From NCBI RefSeq assembly GCF_002288305.1, contig NZ_CP016779.1, forward strand, positions 1-64,000: a DNA stretch of 64,000 nt. The letters run 5' to 3'. A program made the position numbers and the translations under genes. Below the pieces are notes generated by a model that saw only the letters and a program-made list of their open reading frames with translations, did no database searches and had not been told where the DNA came from. This DNA comes from Candidatus Nanopelagicus abundans. GTDB taxonomy: Bacteria > Actinomycetota > Actinomycetes > Nanopelagicales > Nanopelagicaceae. Of the stretch, positions 52,509 to 60,974 are shown piece by piece (position 1 is the stretch's first letter; every line of letters starts with the position of its first letter).

Positions 52509-53369
52509 CTAGAGTTGGTCTTGCGCCGCCTTTGTTGCTGGGTGGATTATAAATAGTGGCAACTCACGCCGCTTTTGCTCTTTTCGAGTTGCTGCAATTG
52601 CAGCCATCCGGCTATCACAGAGTTTTTCTAGTTCGCTATAACCTGACTTACCCATCATGGCTACTAATTCAGCCTTACTTGATTGATAAACCGGAATCTT
52701 TCCAGTGTGTGCCTCTGAGTTACTTGTGCAATACCAATCAAAGTCTTCACCACCTTCACCCCAAGCTAATCTTTCATACTCACCGATAACTACAACAGTT
52801 ATATCTTTACCACCTAGTTCACGAGTTTCCCAAGACCTTCGAAGAGGCAACTGCCAACAAATATCAGGTTTTGTTTCTACTACATGTACTCCTTCACTCT
52901 CTGCAAGATGGTGAAGTGCGCAGCCAAATGACCCAGAGTAACCAGGGGCTTCATGTCCAACTCGATTTAGAAAAATACATGAGTCTTTAATTTTCTTTGT
53001 TTTAAGTTCTTTATCTAAACCAATTTCACTAATTTGTAACTTTCCACCAGATTTTTTTGGACGTGCTTGATCATAAAATTGCCATTGCGCCTTTGTTAAC
53101 TTCTTAGCAGCTTTTAATACCCTAGCTTCATCTTCCTTACTAGCGTAGTAAGCACCATCTGAGCAACAACCAGCATCTGGCTTATCAGCATCAATACCGC
53201 AACAGCCATTTCCATAAATACATTGCCAGTATGAGGTTAACCAAGTCAGATCACACTTAAAGATTTCCTCAGGACTTTCTGGGTTAGTAAATTCAACCCA
53301 ATCCCGCGCAAAATTAGCAGCTACCTCATTCTTAGATAACTTAGATTTTGGTCTTTTTTTCGTTGACAT
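52509..53369 (-). CDS. Cys-rich conserved protein, function unknown
   Basis: The 286-residue soluble protein is not one I can name with a function. Its N-terminal third has a dense cysteine set: Cys39, Cys50, Cys56-Cys57 and Cys68-Cys69. Further cysteines lie in DSCIFLNR, SFGCALHHL, DICWQLPL and WYCTSN. The CC pairs and the CALHH motif recall the YkgJ/UPF0153 and DUF3109 putative zinc/iron-binding groups, so metal or cluster binding is inferred. TAAACT lies eight bases before its ATG on this strand. It sits upstream of radA in the same direction. Confidence 0.75.
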   Translation of the reverse strand: MSTKKRPKSKLSKNEVAANFARDWVEFTNPESPEEIFKCDLTWLTSYWQCIYGNGCCGIDADKPDAGCCSDGAYYASKEDEARVLKAAKKLTKAQWQFYDQARPKKSGGKLQISEIGLDKELKTKKIKDSCIFLNRVGHEAPGYSGSFGCALHHLAESEGVHVVETKPDICWQLPLRRSWETRELGGKDITVVVIGEYERLAWGEGGEDFDWYCTSNSEAHTGKIPVYQSSKAELVAMMGKSGYSELEKLCDSRMAAIAATRKEQKRRELPLFIIHPATKAAQDQL

Positions 53370-53413
53370 AGAGCGGCAGTTTAAGGGTTAAGTGAGGTTA
53401 ATGACTAATTGGG

Positions 53414-53419
53414 TAGGCT
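53414..53419 (+). promoter_or_regulatory. Leaderless-type -10 element for proC
   Basis: TAGGCT is followed by six bases and the proC ATG at 53426. No ribosome binding site is present. Confidence 0.6.
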
Positions 53420-53425
53420 TGATGT

Positions 53426-54238
53426 ATGAAAACACAAGCCGACAATAAATCCATTGGCTTTATTGGGGCTGGCGTTATGGGTGCAGCGCTAATTAAAAGT
53501 TTAATCTCTAACTCTATTAATGCCGCTCAAATTTATGTAAATGAGAAGAGTGATGACAGAGCTAAACAGGTAAAAGATCAGTACAAGATTAACTTAGTAA
53601 GTATTCAGGAAATAGGACAAAGTTGCGATGTAATTTTCTTAGCAGTTAAACCACAAGATTTAAGTTCAGCTTTATCAGAATTAAGCAAAACTTTAAGCGA
53701 TAGCGCCATATTAATCTCAATTGCTGCAGGTAAAACTACTCAATTTATCGAAAGTCAATTAAAAACTAAGAATCCAGTTATTCGCGTTATGCCAAATACT
53801 CCTGCTCAAATAGGTAAGGGAGTATCCGCCATTTCACCAGGAGCAAATGCTTCGGGAGCTGATTTATCTTTAGCTAAAAATTTACTATCAAATAGTGGAT
53901 TAGTTGTTGAAGTTAGTGAGTCTAATCAAGATGCAGTTACCGCACTTAGTGGTTCAGGTCCTGCCTACTTTTTTAGTTTTGTTGAGGCAATGATTAATGC
54001 TGGTGTAAAACTAGGATTAACAAATGAAATTGCCACACAACTTGCGATAGGAACTATCTCTGGCTCAGCTGCCATGCTTAAAGAGAGCGGACTTGATGCA
54101 ACTACGCTTAGAAAAAATGTTACTAGTCCAAACGGCACAACCGCAGCAGCTCTTTCAGTTTTTACAGATAAGGATCTAGAAAAAATAGTTTTAGATGCAA
54201 TGACTGCAGCAAAAAAACGTGCACAGGAGCTTGCTTGA
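53426..54238 (+). CDS. proC: Pyrroline-5-carboxylate reductase
   Basis: ProC reduces pyrroline-5-carboxylate to proline with NAD(P)H. The 270-residue protein has the Rossmann motif GFIGAGVMGAALI, FLAVKPQDL, RVMPNTPAQIGKGVSA and the C-terminal signature SGSGPAYFFSFVEAM followed by RKNVTSPNGTT. Normal length. Its stop overlaps the TTG start of the next gene by three bases. Confidence 0.97.
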   Translation: MKTQADNKSIGFIGAGVMGAALIKSLISNSINAAQIYVNEKSDDRAKQVKDQYKINLVSIQEIGQSCDVIFLAVKPQDLSSALSELSKTLSDSAILISIAAGKTTQFIESQLKTKNPVIRVMPNTPAQIGKGVSAISPGANASGADLSLAKNLLSNSGLVVEVSESNQDAVTALSGSGPAYFFSFVEAMINAGVKLGLTNEIATQLAIGTISGSAAMLKESGLDATTLRKNVTSPNGTTAAALSVFTDKDLEKIVLDAMTAAKKRAQELA

Positions 54239-55458
54239 AAAGAGTTTTTCTAACTTTTTTGCTGATTTTTTCGTTACAACCATCTACGGCTAATGCAGTA
54301 GCAATAAAAAGCACGAAGGCATTAATAGTACTACCATATTTAAAATCTGATCAGGTAAGTGATGTTGTGCTAACTCCAGTGAGTGCTATTTTAATTGGCA
54401 CAACTGAATCTCCTAACTCACCTTGGATAAGTGGAAATCTTGGCGGCCTAAGTGATGGCTTTATCGCTAGTTACTCCTCACTTGGTGCTCCGCTTTGGAA
54501 TTTACGATTAGGTGGTGTTGAAAACGAAATTGCTACATCAGCTGCACTTGATACTGATGGCAGTATTTGGGTTTTAGGAGCATCTTCATCACTAATTACA
54601 CCCACGCCAAAACCAGCTACTGGTCAGGTATTAAATCCAGATAACGTTATTCCTGAACCAGTTCAAGTGAAGAACTCTCCACTTAATCGAATTAAATTAT
54701 GGCAGGTTAGTAGTAATGGAGGCTTGCTGAATTCATTTGAATTCATTTCAGAAAATATAATTGATCCAAGAAAAATATTAATTTCAGGTACAAATGTAAA
54801 TATATTTGGTAATTCTTATAATAAGAATGATGTTTCAGGGTTTTACATAAGCGCAAATAAATTCGGTATTTTTTCTCCTAAAGTTAAGTATGGCGTAAAA
54901 ACCACTCAGTTAAGTTCAGCAATAATTAACTCAGATGCCAGCTTTACTGTGGTGGGAATGAGCGGAGATCCCCTTCTTAAAACAAAGGCTTTAAGTAAGT
55001 TAGATGCCATAACAATAAAAGTTTCTTCATCTGGGGTATTACAAGTAGTCGGTAGAGCCACTTTAAAAAGTACAACAAGAAACTGGAGTTCAATTAGCAC
55101 TGGATTATTACAGGGTGGAAAAGTTACATATTCAAATAGAACTGAAGCTGCGATAACAAAGTTTTCTGCAATAAATAAACCAATTTGGAATGTTAGATAC
55201 CCAGCGAAATCAAGTGCGTTAGTTGCGTCAGGTAAAAATTCTTGGGCTAGCTTTATTTCAAGTGGACCGATTAAGTCAGTTCCGGCTTGGAAGCCAAAAA
55301 TTCCAACCCCAGTTGTTTTAGAGCTTGGCAAAAAAGGGGAGGCACTAAACTCCTATAAACTTTCTGCTCCAGCGGTTGCAATCGCAGTAAATAATGAAAT
55401 AGGAACGGTATTAATCACGGACTCGGGTGTAAGTTTTGGTTTCATAGTCATTAACTAG
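54235..55458 (+). CDS. Secreted beta-rich protein, function unknown
   Basis: The 407-residue protein has a clear signal peptide (about 1-21, ending in ANA). The rest is predicted beta-rich with short repeats such as DGFIASYSSLGAPLWNLRLGG, seen as a D-G-F...A-x-W-N-x-R pattern, then IWNVRYPAKSS later. This recalls bacterial beta-propeller surface proteins (SBBP-like repeats). No catalytic motif is visible. The start is TTG at 54235 with AGGAG upstream and it is coupled to proC. The cellular role is not known. Confidence 0.75.
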   Translation: MKRVFLTFLLIFSLQPSTANAVAIKSTKALIVLPYLKSDQVSDVVLTPVSAILIGTTESPNSPWISGNLGGLSDGFIASYSSLGAPLWNLRLGGVENEIATSAALDTDGSIWVLGASSSLITPTPKPATGQVLNPDNVIPEPVQVKNSPLNRIKLWQVSSNGGLLNSFEFISENIIDPRKILISGTNVNIFGNSYNKNDVSGFYISANKFGIFSPKVKYGVKTTQLSSAIINSDASFTVVGMSGDPLLKTKALSKLDAITIKVSSSGVLQVVGRATLKSTTRNWSSISTGLLQGGKVTYSNRTEAAITKFSAINKPIWNVRYPAKSSALVASGKNSWASFISSGPIKSVPAWKPKIPTPVVLELGKKGEALNSYKLSAPAVAIAVNNEIGTVLITDSGVSFGFIVIN

Positions 55459-55497
55459 TAAACTCACATAATTAGTAAATAAATCTAAAGGAGCAAA

Positions 55498-55596
55498 ATG
55501 GGTTCAGTAATTAAAAAGCGTCGCAAACGAATGGCAAAAAAGAAACACAAAAAACTATTAAAGCGAACTAGAATTCAACGCCGCAACGCAAAATAG
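55498..55596 (+). CDS. Small ribosomal protein bS22 (AURKAIP1/COX24 domain)
   Basis: This 32-residue gene is easily missed. It starts [19 protein letters not shown] and ends in RIQRRNAK, the nearly invariant actinobacterial protein found in mycobacterial 30S structures and named bS22. A strong AAAGGAG sequence lies four bases before the ATG. It is almost all basic residues, so it binds rRNA. The stop lies two bases from that of the convergent metalloprotease gene. Confidence 0.93.
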   Translation: MGSVIKKRRKRMAKKKHKKLLKRTRIQRRNAK

Positions 55597-55598
55597 TT

Positions 55599-57947
55599 TT
55601 AAGGCTTAAATAAAGTTAATTTTCCAGAGACGCCAGCCATGGCGTATTTGGTTTTATCAATTGTAATCCAATTAACTTGAGCACCTTTTTGAATACTATT
55701 TTTTGAAACTAAATTAACTACTTTATTTGATTTACTTACTGCACATAATCTTAGTTCGCAGCTAAATAAAACCATTTTTTCATCAGCAGAAATTGATGAG
55801 TGAAGCGTGCCAAACTCATCAGCCTTCACACTTACCACTGAGGCAGCATTTATATCTTGATATTTAACTTGATCAGGGTTTGGGTAGGTAAAACCGCTAG
55901 AGGTAAACCAACCAGTTATTAAACCTTTAACTGTGTTTAAAATTGTGACGTCATAGCCAACTGCGTAAGTACGCTCACTGGGTGCATCTAAGGTTTTATA
56001 CTCCCAATCTGAACTCGCGCTAGTACTTCTAGTCGCGTATCTAACCTCACCTTTTGTAATATTTTTTTCTGCATCAAATCCTTTTACTGAATCGTAAATT
56101 AAATTAATTTTTTTACCAACAGTCACAGATTTCAAATGAAATGCAACGTCACCAGTAGTTCTATCTTCAGTATCTTTATCACCATCTACTATTTCATATC
56201 TCCACTTTCCATTTTCTTTTACAGCACCTAGTAAAATTCCCTGAGATTCATCACGGTAAAAAACCTGAATTACATTGTTATTTACAGAGCACGCATTTGA
56301 AACTGAGACATCAGAGGCTCCTCTTACCCTATTAACTTCTTTGTAATCTTGGGCAACTAAACCGTCACCATCTACTGTCTCATACTTGAAACTTTTACCA
56401 TTATAAAGTGCATACTTTAAATCCTTATTAGTAAGGTCGGAATAAAAGATATGTAAGTAGCTTATTTTTCCTACAGTTGATGTACAAAGTGAAATATGTC
56501 CAGCCACATTATTTAGAGTCTTGCCAGCATTTTCATCATTTCCATCAATAGTTTTAATAACCCATTTACTATTTGCATAAGTTGCAAGCTTTAGATCACC
56601 ACCTTTACTTTCACTATAGGTAACTACAGGCTTACCAAGGTAGGTAGTTGTGGCTATGTATTTAGCATCTGCATTTGGATCTATAACTGTGCTTTTCCAA
56701 GCAGTTTGTGGAGTAATCTGATTAGATTTTGTCGCCTCTGATGAACCAGCACTATTGACTGCCCTAACTGAAAATGTGTATTTAGTTCCATTTTTAAGGC
56801 CATTAATTACAACCGGACTTTCTGGCACCTTAATGCTCTCTCCTGTTTGTAAATTTTCAATAAGGTAACTATCTATTTGAGCAAACCTAAAATCAGCTGG
56901 TGGATCAAATTTGATAATTGCATTTTTATCACCAACTATGGCTCTCACGTTTTGAACAGAGTTAGGCAACCCAGTTGCTATGCCAGCAGGTGGTTTCATT
57001 CTTAAATCTTCAAAAATTGCTAGTAATAAAGCACCTGGTAAGTGGAAAACTTCACCTGCACCTAAATTTGGAGTCATAACAGAATTTTCAAATGAATTAG
57101 AAAAAGTTTTTTCATCTAAATGACTTACTGATGATCCTTGTTCATAGATAGATGGTGTGAAAAGCAATGGCTTAACACCATTATTTGCTTTCACTGCATT
57201 AGCCCCAGACCAAAGTAAAGTTGAAGTGAGCGCAGAACCTATTTCCAATGATGGAGAGGGTAAATCAACTAAGCGCCTGCCATCTACAACTTGAACATAG
57301 GCATCAAAAGCTGTTGGCTGTAGAAACCTTCCTACTTTAGTAGTTGGGTCATAATATGTTCCTGACATAAAACCCAAGCCGTGTGCCATTTCATGCAAAA
57401 TCACAGAGACTAAATCATATTTACTTGATGGGCATTTACCATCTAATCCGTAGTACCAAAAATCACCGGTTGTTACATTTATTTCCAGTTCAGGTTCAGC
57501 AATATCTAAATCCACTCCAGCTAATGCATTTGCAAGAGCTGATGGATAGTAAAGAGTCTTATCGGGTGCACCATTAAAATTTGAAAATATATTTTTAGCA
57601 CTAGCAGAAGCTAATATTGTTGAATTAGGTGCTTTAGTCCAAGTTACATTCACATTAATTGGAACTTTTGATACAAAATTCTCAGACCAAATATCGATAG
57701 CTCTTTGGATAGAAGCTTTAGCAACATCTGGGACATTATTGTAGATAGGAACAAAAGTACTTTTCTTTTCTAAACTTGCCGAAAAAACTCTAGGGGTACT
57801 GAATTTTTTAGCAGGGGTATCGCTAGCAAAAAGATATATCCATCCAGCCGGAGCAACTTTTACCGCTAAAGCATTGGCACTTGGAATTGGAGTAACTATT
57901 ACAGATATCAATAACCCAATTGATAACAAAAATCGCTTTATACGCAC
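55599..57947 (-). CDS. Secreted metalloprotease-like protein with FnIII and beta-propeller-like repeats
   Basis: The 782-residue protein has a signal peptide (about 1-26, ending in NALA) and a metzincin-like domain with HEMAHGLGF at 185-193. A fibronectin type III domain follows (about 323-410), then a C-terminal half of roughly 65-residue repeats that end in W-x-x-x-T-x-D-G (KWVIKTIDG, KFEYETVDG-like, KWRYEIVDG, DWEYKTLDA). HExxH plus Gly192 fits zinc peptidases, but position 195 is Ser, where HExxHxxGxxH enzymes have the third ligand. It could use another ligand or be inactive. The start is GTG with a leaderless-type promoter. Confidence 0.78.
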   Translation of the reverse strand: MRIKRFLLSIGLLISVIVTPIPSANALAVKVAPAGWIYLFASDTPAKKFSTPRVFSASLEKKSTFVPIYNNVPDVAKASIQRAIDIWSENFVSKVPINVNVTWTKAPNSTILASASAKNIFSNFNGAPDKTLYYPSALANALAGVDLDIAEPELEINVTTGDFWYYGLDGKCPSSKYDLVSVILHEMAHGLGFMSGTYYDPTTKVGRFLQPTAFDAYVQVVDGRRLVDLPSPSLEIGSALTSTLLWSGANAVKANNGVKPLLFTPSIYEQGSSVSHLDEKTFSNSFENSVMTPNLGAGEVFHLPGALLLAIFEDLRMKPPAGIATGLPNSVQNVRAIVGDKNAIIKFDPPADFRFAQIDSYLIENLQTGESIKVPESPVVINGLKNGTKYTFSVRAVNSAGSSEATKSNQITPQTAWKSTVIDPNADAKYIATTTYLGKPVVTYSESKGGDLKLATYANSKWVIKTIDGNDENAGKTLNNVAGHISLCTSTVGKISYLHIFYSDLTNKDLKYALYNGKSFKYETVDGDGLVAQDYKEVNRVRGASDVSVSNACSVNNNVIQVFYRDESQGILLGAVKENGKWRYEIVDGDKDTEDRTTGDVAFHLKSVTVGKKINLIYDSVKGFDAEKNITKGEVRYATRSTSASSDWEYKTLDAPSERTYAVGYDVTILNTVKGLITGWFTSSGFTYPNPDQVKYQDINAASVVSVKADEFGTLHSSISADEKMVLFSCELRLCAVSKSNKVVNLVSKNSIQKGAQVNWITIDKTKYAMAGVSGKLTLFKP

Positions 57948-57953
57948 TGCGCT

Positions 57954-57959
57954 AGGCTA
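57954..57959 (-). promoter_or_regulatory. Leaderless-type -10 element for the metalloprotease-like gene
   Basis: On the minus strand TAGCCT is followed by six bases and the GTG at 57947. No ribosome site is present. Confidence 0.55.
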
Positions 57960-58030
57960 ACATTCTGAGTAGGTTCATTAGTGCCACTTTTAAGTATCCG
58001 TGGCGTGATAAAGGTTATTCTGGGAGTTAA

Positions 58031-58267
58031 ATGAGGAAGGTAACAGTTATATCGCGTACTGGATGCCACCTATGTGAAATTGCTATAGATAAAATTAAAT
58101 TAGTAAAAGATCAACTTCAATTTGAGCTAGAGATAAAACTTATTAATGACCTACCAGAATTAGAGCAAGAATATGGTGAACAAGTTCCAGTAATTATGAT
58201 TGATAACAAAATACATGATTATTGGCGAGTCGATATTGAAAGATTTACTAAAGCAATTAAATCTTAA
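58031..58267 (+). CDS. Glutaredoxin-like thiol-disulfide protein (DUF836 type)
   Basis: The 78-residue thioredoxin-fold protein has a CHLC motif at residues 12-15 and the cis-proline in QVPVIMIDN, fitting glutaredoxin-like DUF836 proteins. It is likely a small cytoplasmic redox partner. GGAG precedes the ATG. Its stop shares TTAA with the convergent XPB gene. The partner protein is unknown. Confidence 0.88.
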   Translation: MRKVTVISRTGCHLCEIAIDKIKLVKDQLQFELEIKLINDLPELEQEYGEQVPVIMIDNKIHDYWRVDIERFTKAIKS

Positions 58268-59910
58268 TTTTTATTTATAACTTCATCTGCATCAATAATA
58301 CGATATGCATATCCTTGCTCTGCAAGAAACCTTTGCCGGTTTTGAGCAAAATCTTGATCAATAGTGTCACGCGCTACAAGTGAATAAAAACGCGCTCCTC
58401 TGCCATCTGCTTTAGGACGCAGAATTCGGCCAAGCCGTTGAGCTTCTTCTTGTCTTGAACCAAAAGTCCCAGAGACTTGGATAGCAATAGTTGCTTCAGG
58501 CAAGTCGATTGAAAAGTTAGCAACCTTTGAAACTACCAAACATTTAACTTCACCACTTCGAAATAAAGCATAAAGCCGCTCACGCTCTTTAATTGGAGTG
58601 TCACCTTTAATTACTGGCACCCCTAAGGCTTCTGAAAGTTGGTCTAACTGATCAATATATTGCCCAATTACAAGGACCTGATCATTTATATGCTGTTTAG
58701 CTAATGCAATGGCCACTGCTTTTTTAGTTTGAGATGTTGAACAGAATCGGTAGCGATCTTCCTGTTCAGCGGTAGCATAATTTAATCGCTCCTCATCAGT
58801 TAATGTAATTCTCACCTCAACACAGTCAGCAGGTGCGATATAACCTTGTGCTTCAATTTCTTTCCACGGAACATCAAATCTTTTTGGTCCAATGAGTGAA
58901 AATACTTCACCTTCCATACCATCTTCACGAACTAAGGTTGCTGTTAGCCCTAATCGGCGACGGGACTGGATATCTGCAGTAAATCTAAAGATTGGCGCTG
59001 GCAATAAATGCACTTCATCATAAATTATTAATCCCCAATCAATTGCATCAAATAAATCAAGGTGGGCATAAACTCCACCTTTTTTAGTAGTCATAACTTG
59101 ATATGTAGCAATTGTTACTGGCCTAATTTCTTTTTTAGCACCGCTATATTCACCAATATCATCCTCATTTAAATCAGTTCTTCTAAGTAATTCTTCTCGC
59201 CACTGGCGAGCTGCCACAGTATTTGTCACCAAAATTAAAGTAGTTGCTTTAGCGTGTGCCATTGCCGCTGCACCAACAATTGTTTTCCCAGCTCCACAAG
59301 GTAGAACTACGACACCAGAACCACCATGCCAGAAACCTTCTGCAGCTAACTCTTGGTATTTACGGATCTTCCAACCATCTTGTCTTAAAGAAATTTCATG
59401 GTGCTCACCATCAACATAACCTGCAAAATCTTCAGCCGGCCAACCTAATTTAAGTAAAGCTTGCTTTAAGAAACCACGCTGACCTGGGTGAACAACAATA
59501 GTTTCTTCATCTAATTGCAAACCAAGCATTGGTGCAACCTTTTTACCACGCGTTACTTCTTTCAAAACTGCTGGATCATTTGATACCAAAATCAAACCAT
59601 GGACCGGGTGTGCTTCAAGGCGTAGGCGCCCATAGCGAGACATAGTCTCTGCGATATCAACTAATAGTGAATGTGAAACTGCATATCTTGAATATTTAAT
59701 TAATATATCAATGACTTGTTCAGCATCATGTCCTGAAGCCCTGGCATTCCATAGTCCTAGTGGAGTAAGTCGGTAAGTGTGAATATGTTCAGGTGATTTT
59801 TCAAGCTCAGCAAATGCTGCAATTGCTCTACGACATTCATCGGAGAGGATATGGTCGATATCAAGTAAAAGTGTCTTATCACTTTGAACTATTAACGGCC
59901 CATCACTCAT
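58264..59910 (-). CDS. XPB/ERCC3-type DNA helicase
   Basis: Bacterial XPB is a 3'-5' superfamily 2 DNA helicase related to the eukaryotic repair/transcription factor TFIIH subunit; in mycobacteria it is Rv0861c. The 548-residue protein has an N-terminal damage-recognition-like domain, Walker A PCGAGKTIVG, DEVH in IYDEVHLLPA, TATLVREDG (motif III) and motif VI in QEEAQRLGRILRP. Its ATG overlaps the M20 peptidase gene by four bases. Its exact repair role in bacteria is not settled. Confidence 0.95.
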   Translation of the reverse strand: MSDGPLIVQSDKTLLLDIDHILSDECRRAIAAFAELEKSPEHIHTYRLTPLGLWNARASGHDAEQVIDILIKYSRYAVSHSLLVDIAETMSRYGRLRLEAHPVHGLILVSNDPAVLKEVTRGKKVAPMLGLQLDEETIVVHPGQRGFLKQALLKLGWPAEDFAGYVDGEHHEISLRQDGWKIRKYQELAAEGFWHGGSGVVVLPCGAGKTIVGAAAMAHAKATTLILVTNTVAARQWREELLRRTDLNEDDIGEYSGAKKEIRPVTIATYQVMTTKKGGVYAHLDLFDAIDWGLIIYDEVHLLPAPIFRFTADIQSRRRLGLTATLVREDGMEGEVFSLIGPKRFDVPWKEIEAQGYIAPADCVEVRITLTDEERLNYATAEQEDRYRFCSTSQTKKAVAIALAKQHINDQVLVIGQYIDQLDQLSEALGVPVIKGDTPIKERERLYALFRSGEVKCLVVSKVANFSIDLPEATIAIQVSGTFGSRQEEAQRLGRILRPKADGRGARFYSLVARDTIDQDFAQNRQRFLAEQGYAYRIIDADEVINKN

Positions 59911-60974
59911 TTAAGCAACTCATTGATAAACGCAGTAGTTAATTTAATCCTTTGCTCTACCGATGAAATCACTATTGATTCAGTTAATGCATGAGCACCA
60001 TTACCGATAGCACCTAATCCATCTAAAACTTTAGCCCCAGCTGCAGCTGCAAAGTTTCCATCACTTGCACCACCGACGCTGGCACTTCCTACTTCCGGTA
60101 AACCCAAATCCTTTGCGACCTTTTCTATTTTTACGTAAAGATCTTTAGTACTTTCAGTTTCAAGCGGTGGTCGATTTATTCCACCAGTAACTTCAACACC
60201 GGCCACATCACTTGTTAATGACTTAACAGCCTTATCAATTCTATTTAGTTCAAGTATTGAAAAAGATCTAACATCAATATCTAATTTTGCAAGAGCTGGA
60301 ACAGTATTAGTAGTAGTTCCAGATTGCATAACAGTTGGCACCACAGTAGTTCCAAATTCTTTATTCTCAAGTGCAGTAATTTGCACTACTAATTTTGCTA
60401 ATTCGGTTGTTGCATTTATTCCCTTTTCTGGTTCTAACCCAGCATGTGATGCACGACCAGTAACATTTATTTGATACATCGAAGTACCTTTGCGGCCAGT
60501 TTTAACCTTTCCATCAAGTGAAGCTTCAAAAACTAATACTGCATCTGCATCTTTTGATACTCTATTAATTAAATCTTTGGAAGTAATGCTGCCAGTTTCT
60601 TCATCGGTAGTTGCAATTAATGCAATTTTATCTTTAGCATTATCAATATTTGCTAATGAGTAAAGTGCTTGGATAAAGCCAGCCTTCATATCAAAAACAC
60701 CTGGGCCAGTTGCAATATCTCCATTTACTTTCCAAGTTGGCGTAAAGGAACCCTTTGGCCACACCGTATCTAAATGGCAAAGTAAAACAATTTTTGGTTG
60801 CTTAGATCCCCACCAAAATACCGGCCTACCATTTTCAGAGATAGTTTCTGCCTTCGTTTTTAAAACCTGATCGGCAATTTCAACAGCAAGATTTACTATC
60901 TGATTACATGCAGCTAAATCTTCAGTGGGTGACTCGCACTCAACTAAACGCTGGATATCGGCAATAGCGGTCAT
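59907..60974 (-). CDS. M20 family metallopeptidase (carboxypeptidase G2/ArgE-like)
   Basis: The 355-residue protein has the M20 zinc-site motifs LLCHLDTVWP, GPGVFDMKAG and ATTDEETGS, and a dimerisation domain in the middle. M20 enzymes hydrolyse small peptides or acylated amino acids; the N-terminal EATED-like stretch and length resemble glutamate carboxypeptidase. It overlaps the upstream XPB-partner gene and the downstream XPB gene by four bases each, so it is translationally embedded in the XPB operon. Substrate unknown. Confidence 0.9.
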   Translation of the reverse strand: MTAIADIQRLVECESPTEDLAACNQIVNLAVEIADQVLKTKAETISENGRPVFWWGSKQPKIVLLCHLDTVWPKGSFTPTWKVNGDIATGPGVFDMKAGFIQALYSLANIDNAKDKIALIATTDEETGSITSKDLINRVSKDADAVLVFEASLDGKVKTGRKGTSMYQINVTGRASHAGLEPEKGINATTELAKLVVQITALENKEFGTTVVPTVMQSGTTTNTVPALAKLDIDVRSFSILELNRIDKAVKSLTSDVAGVEVTGGINRPPLETESTKDLYVKIEKVAKDLGLPEVGSASVGGASDGNFAAAAGAKVLDGLGAIGNGAHALTESIVISSVEQRIKLTTAFINELLK

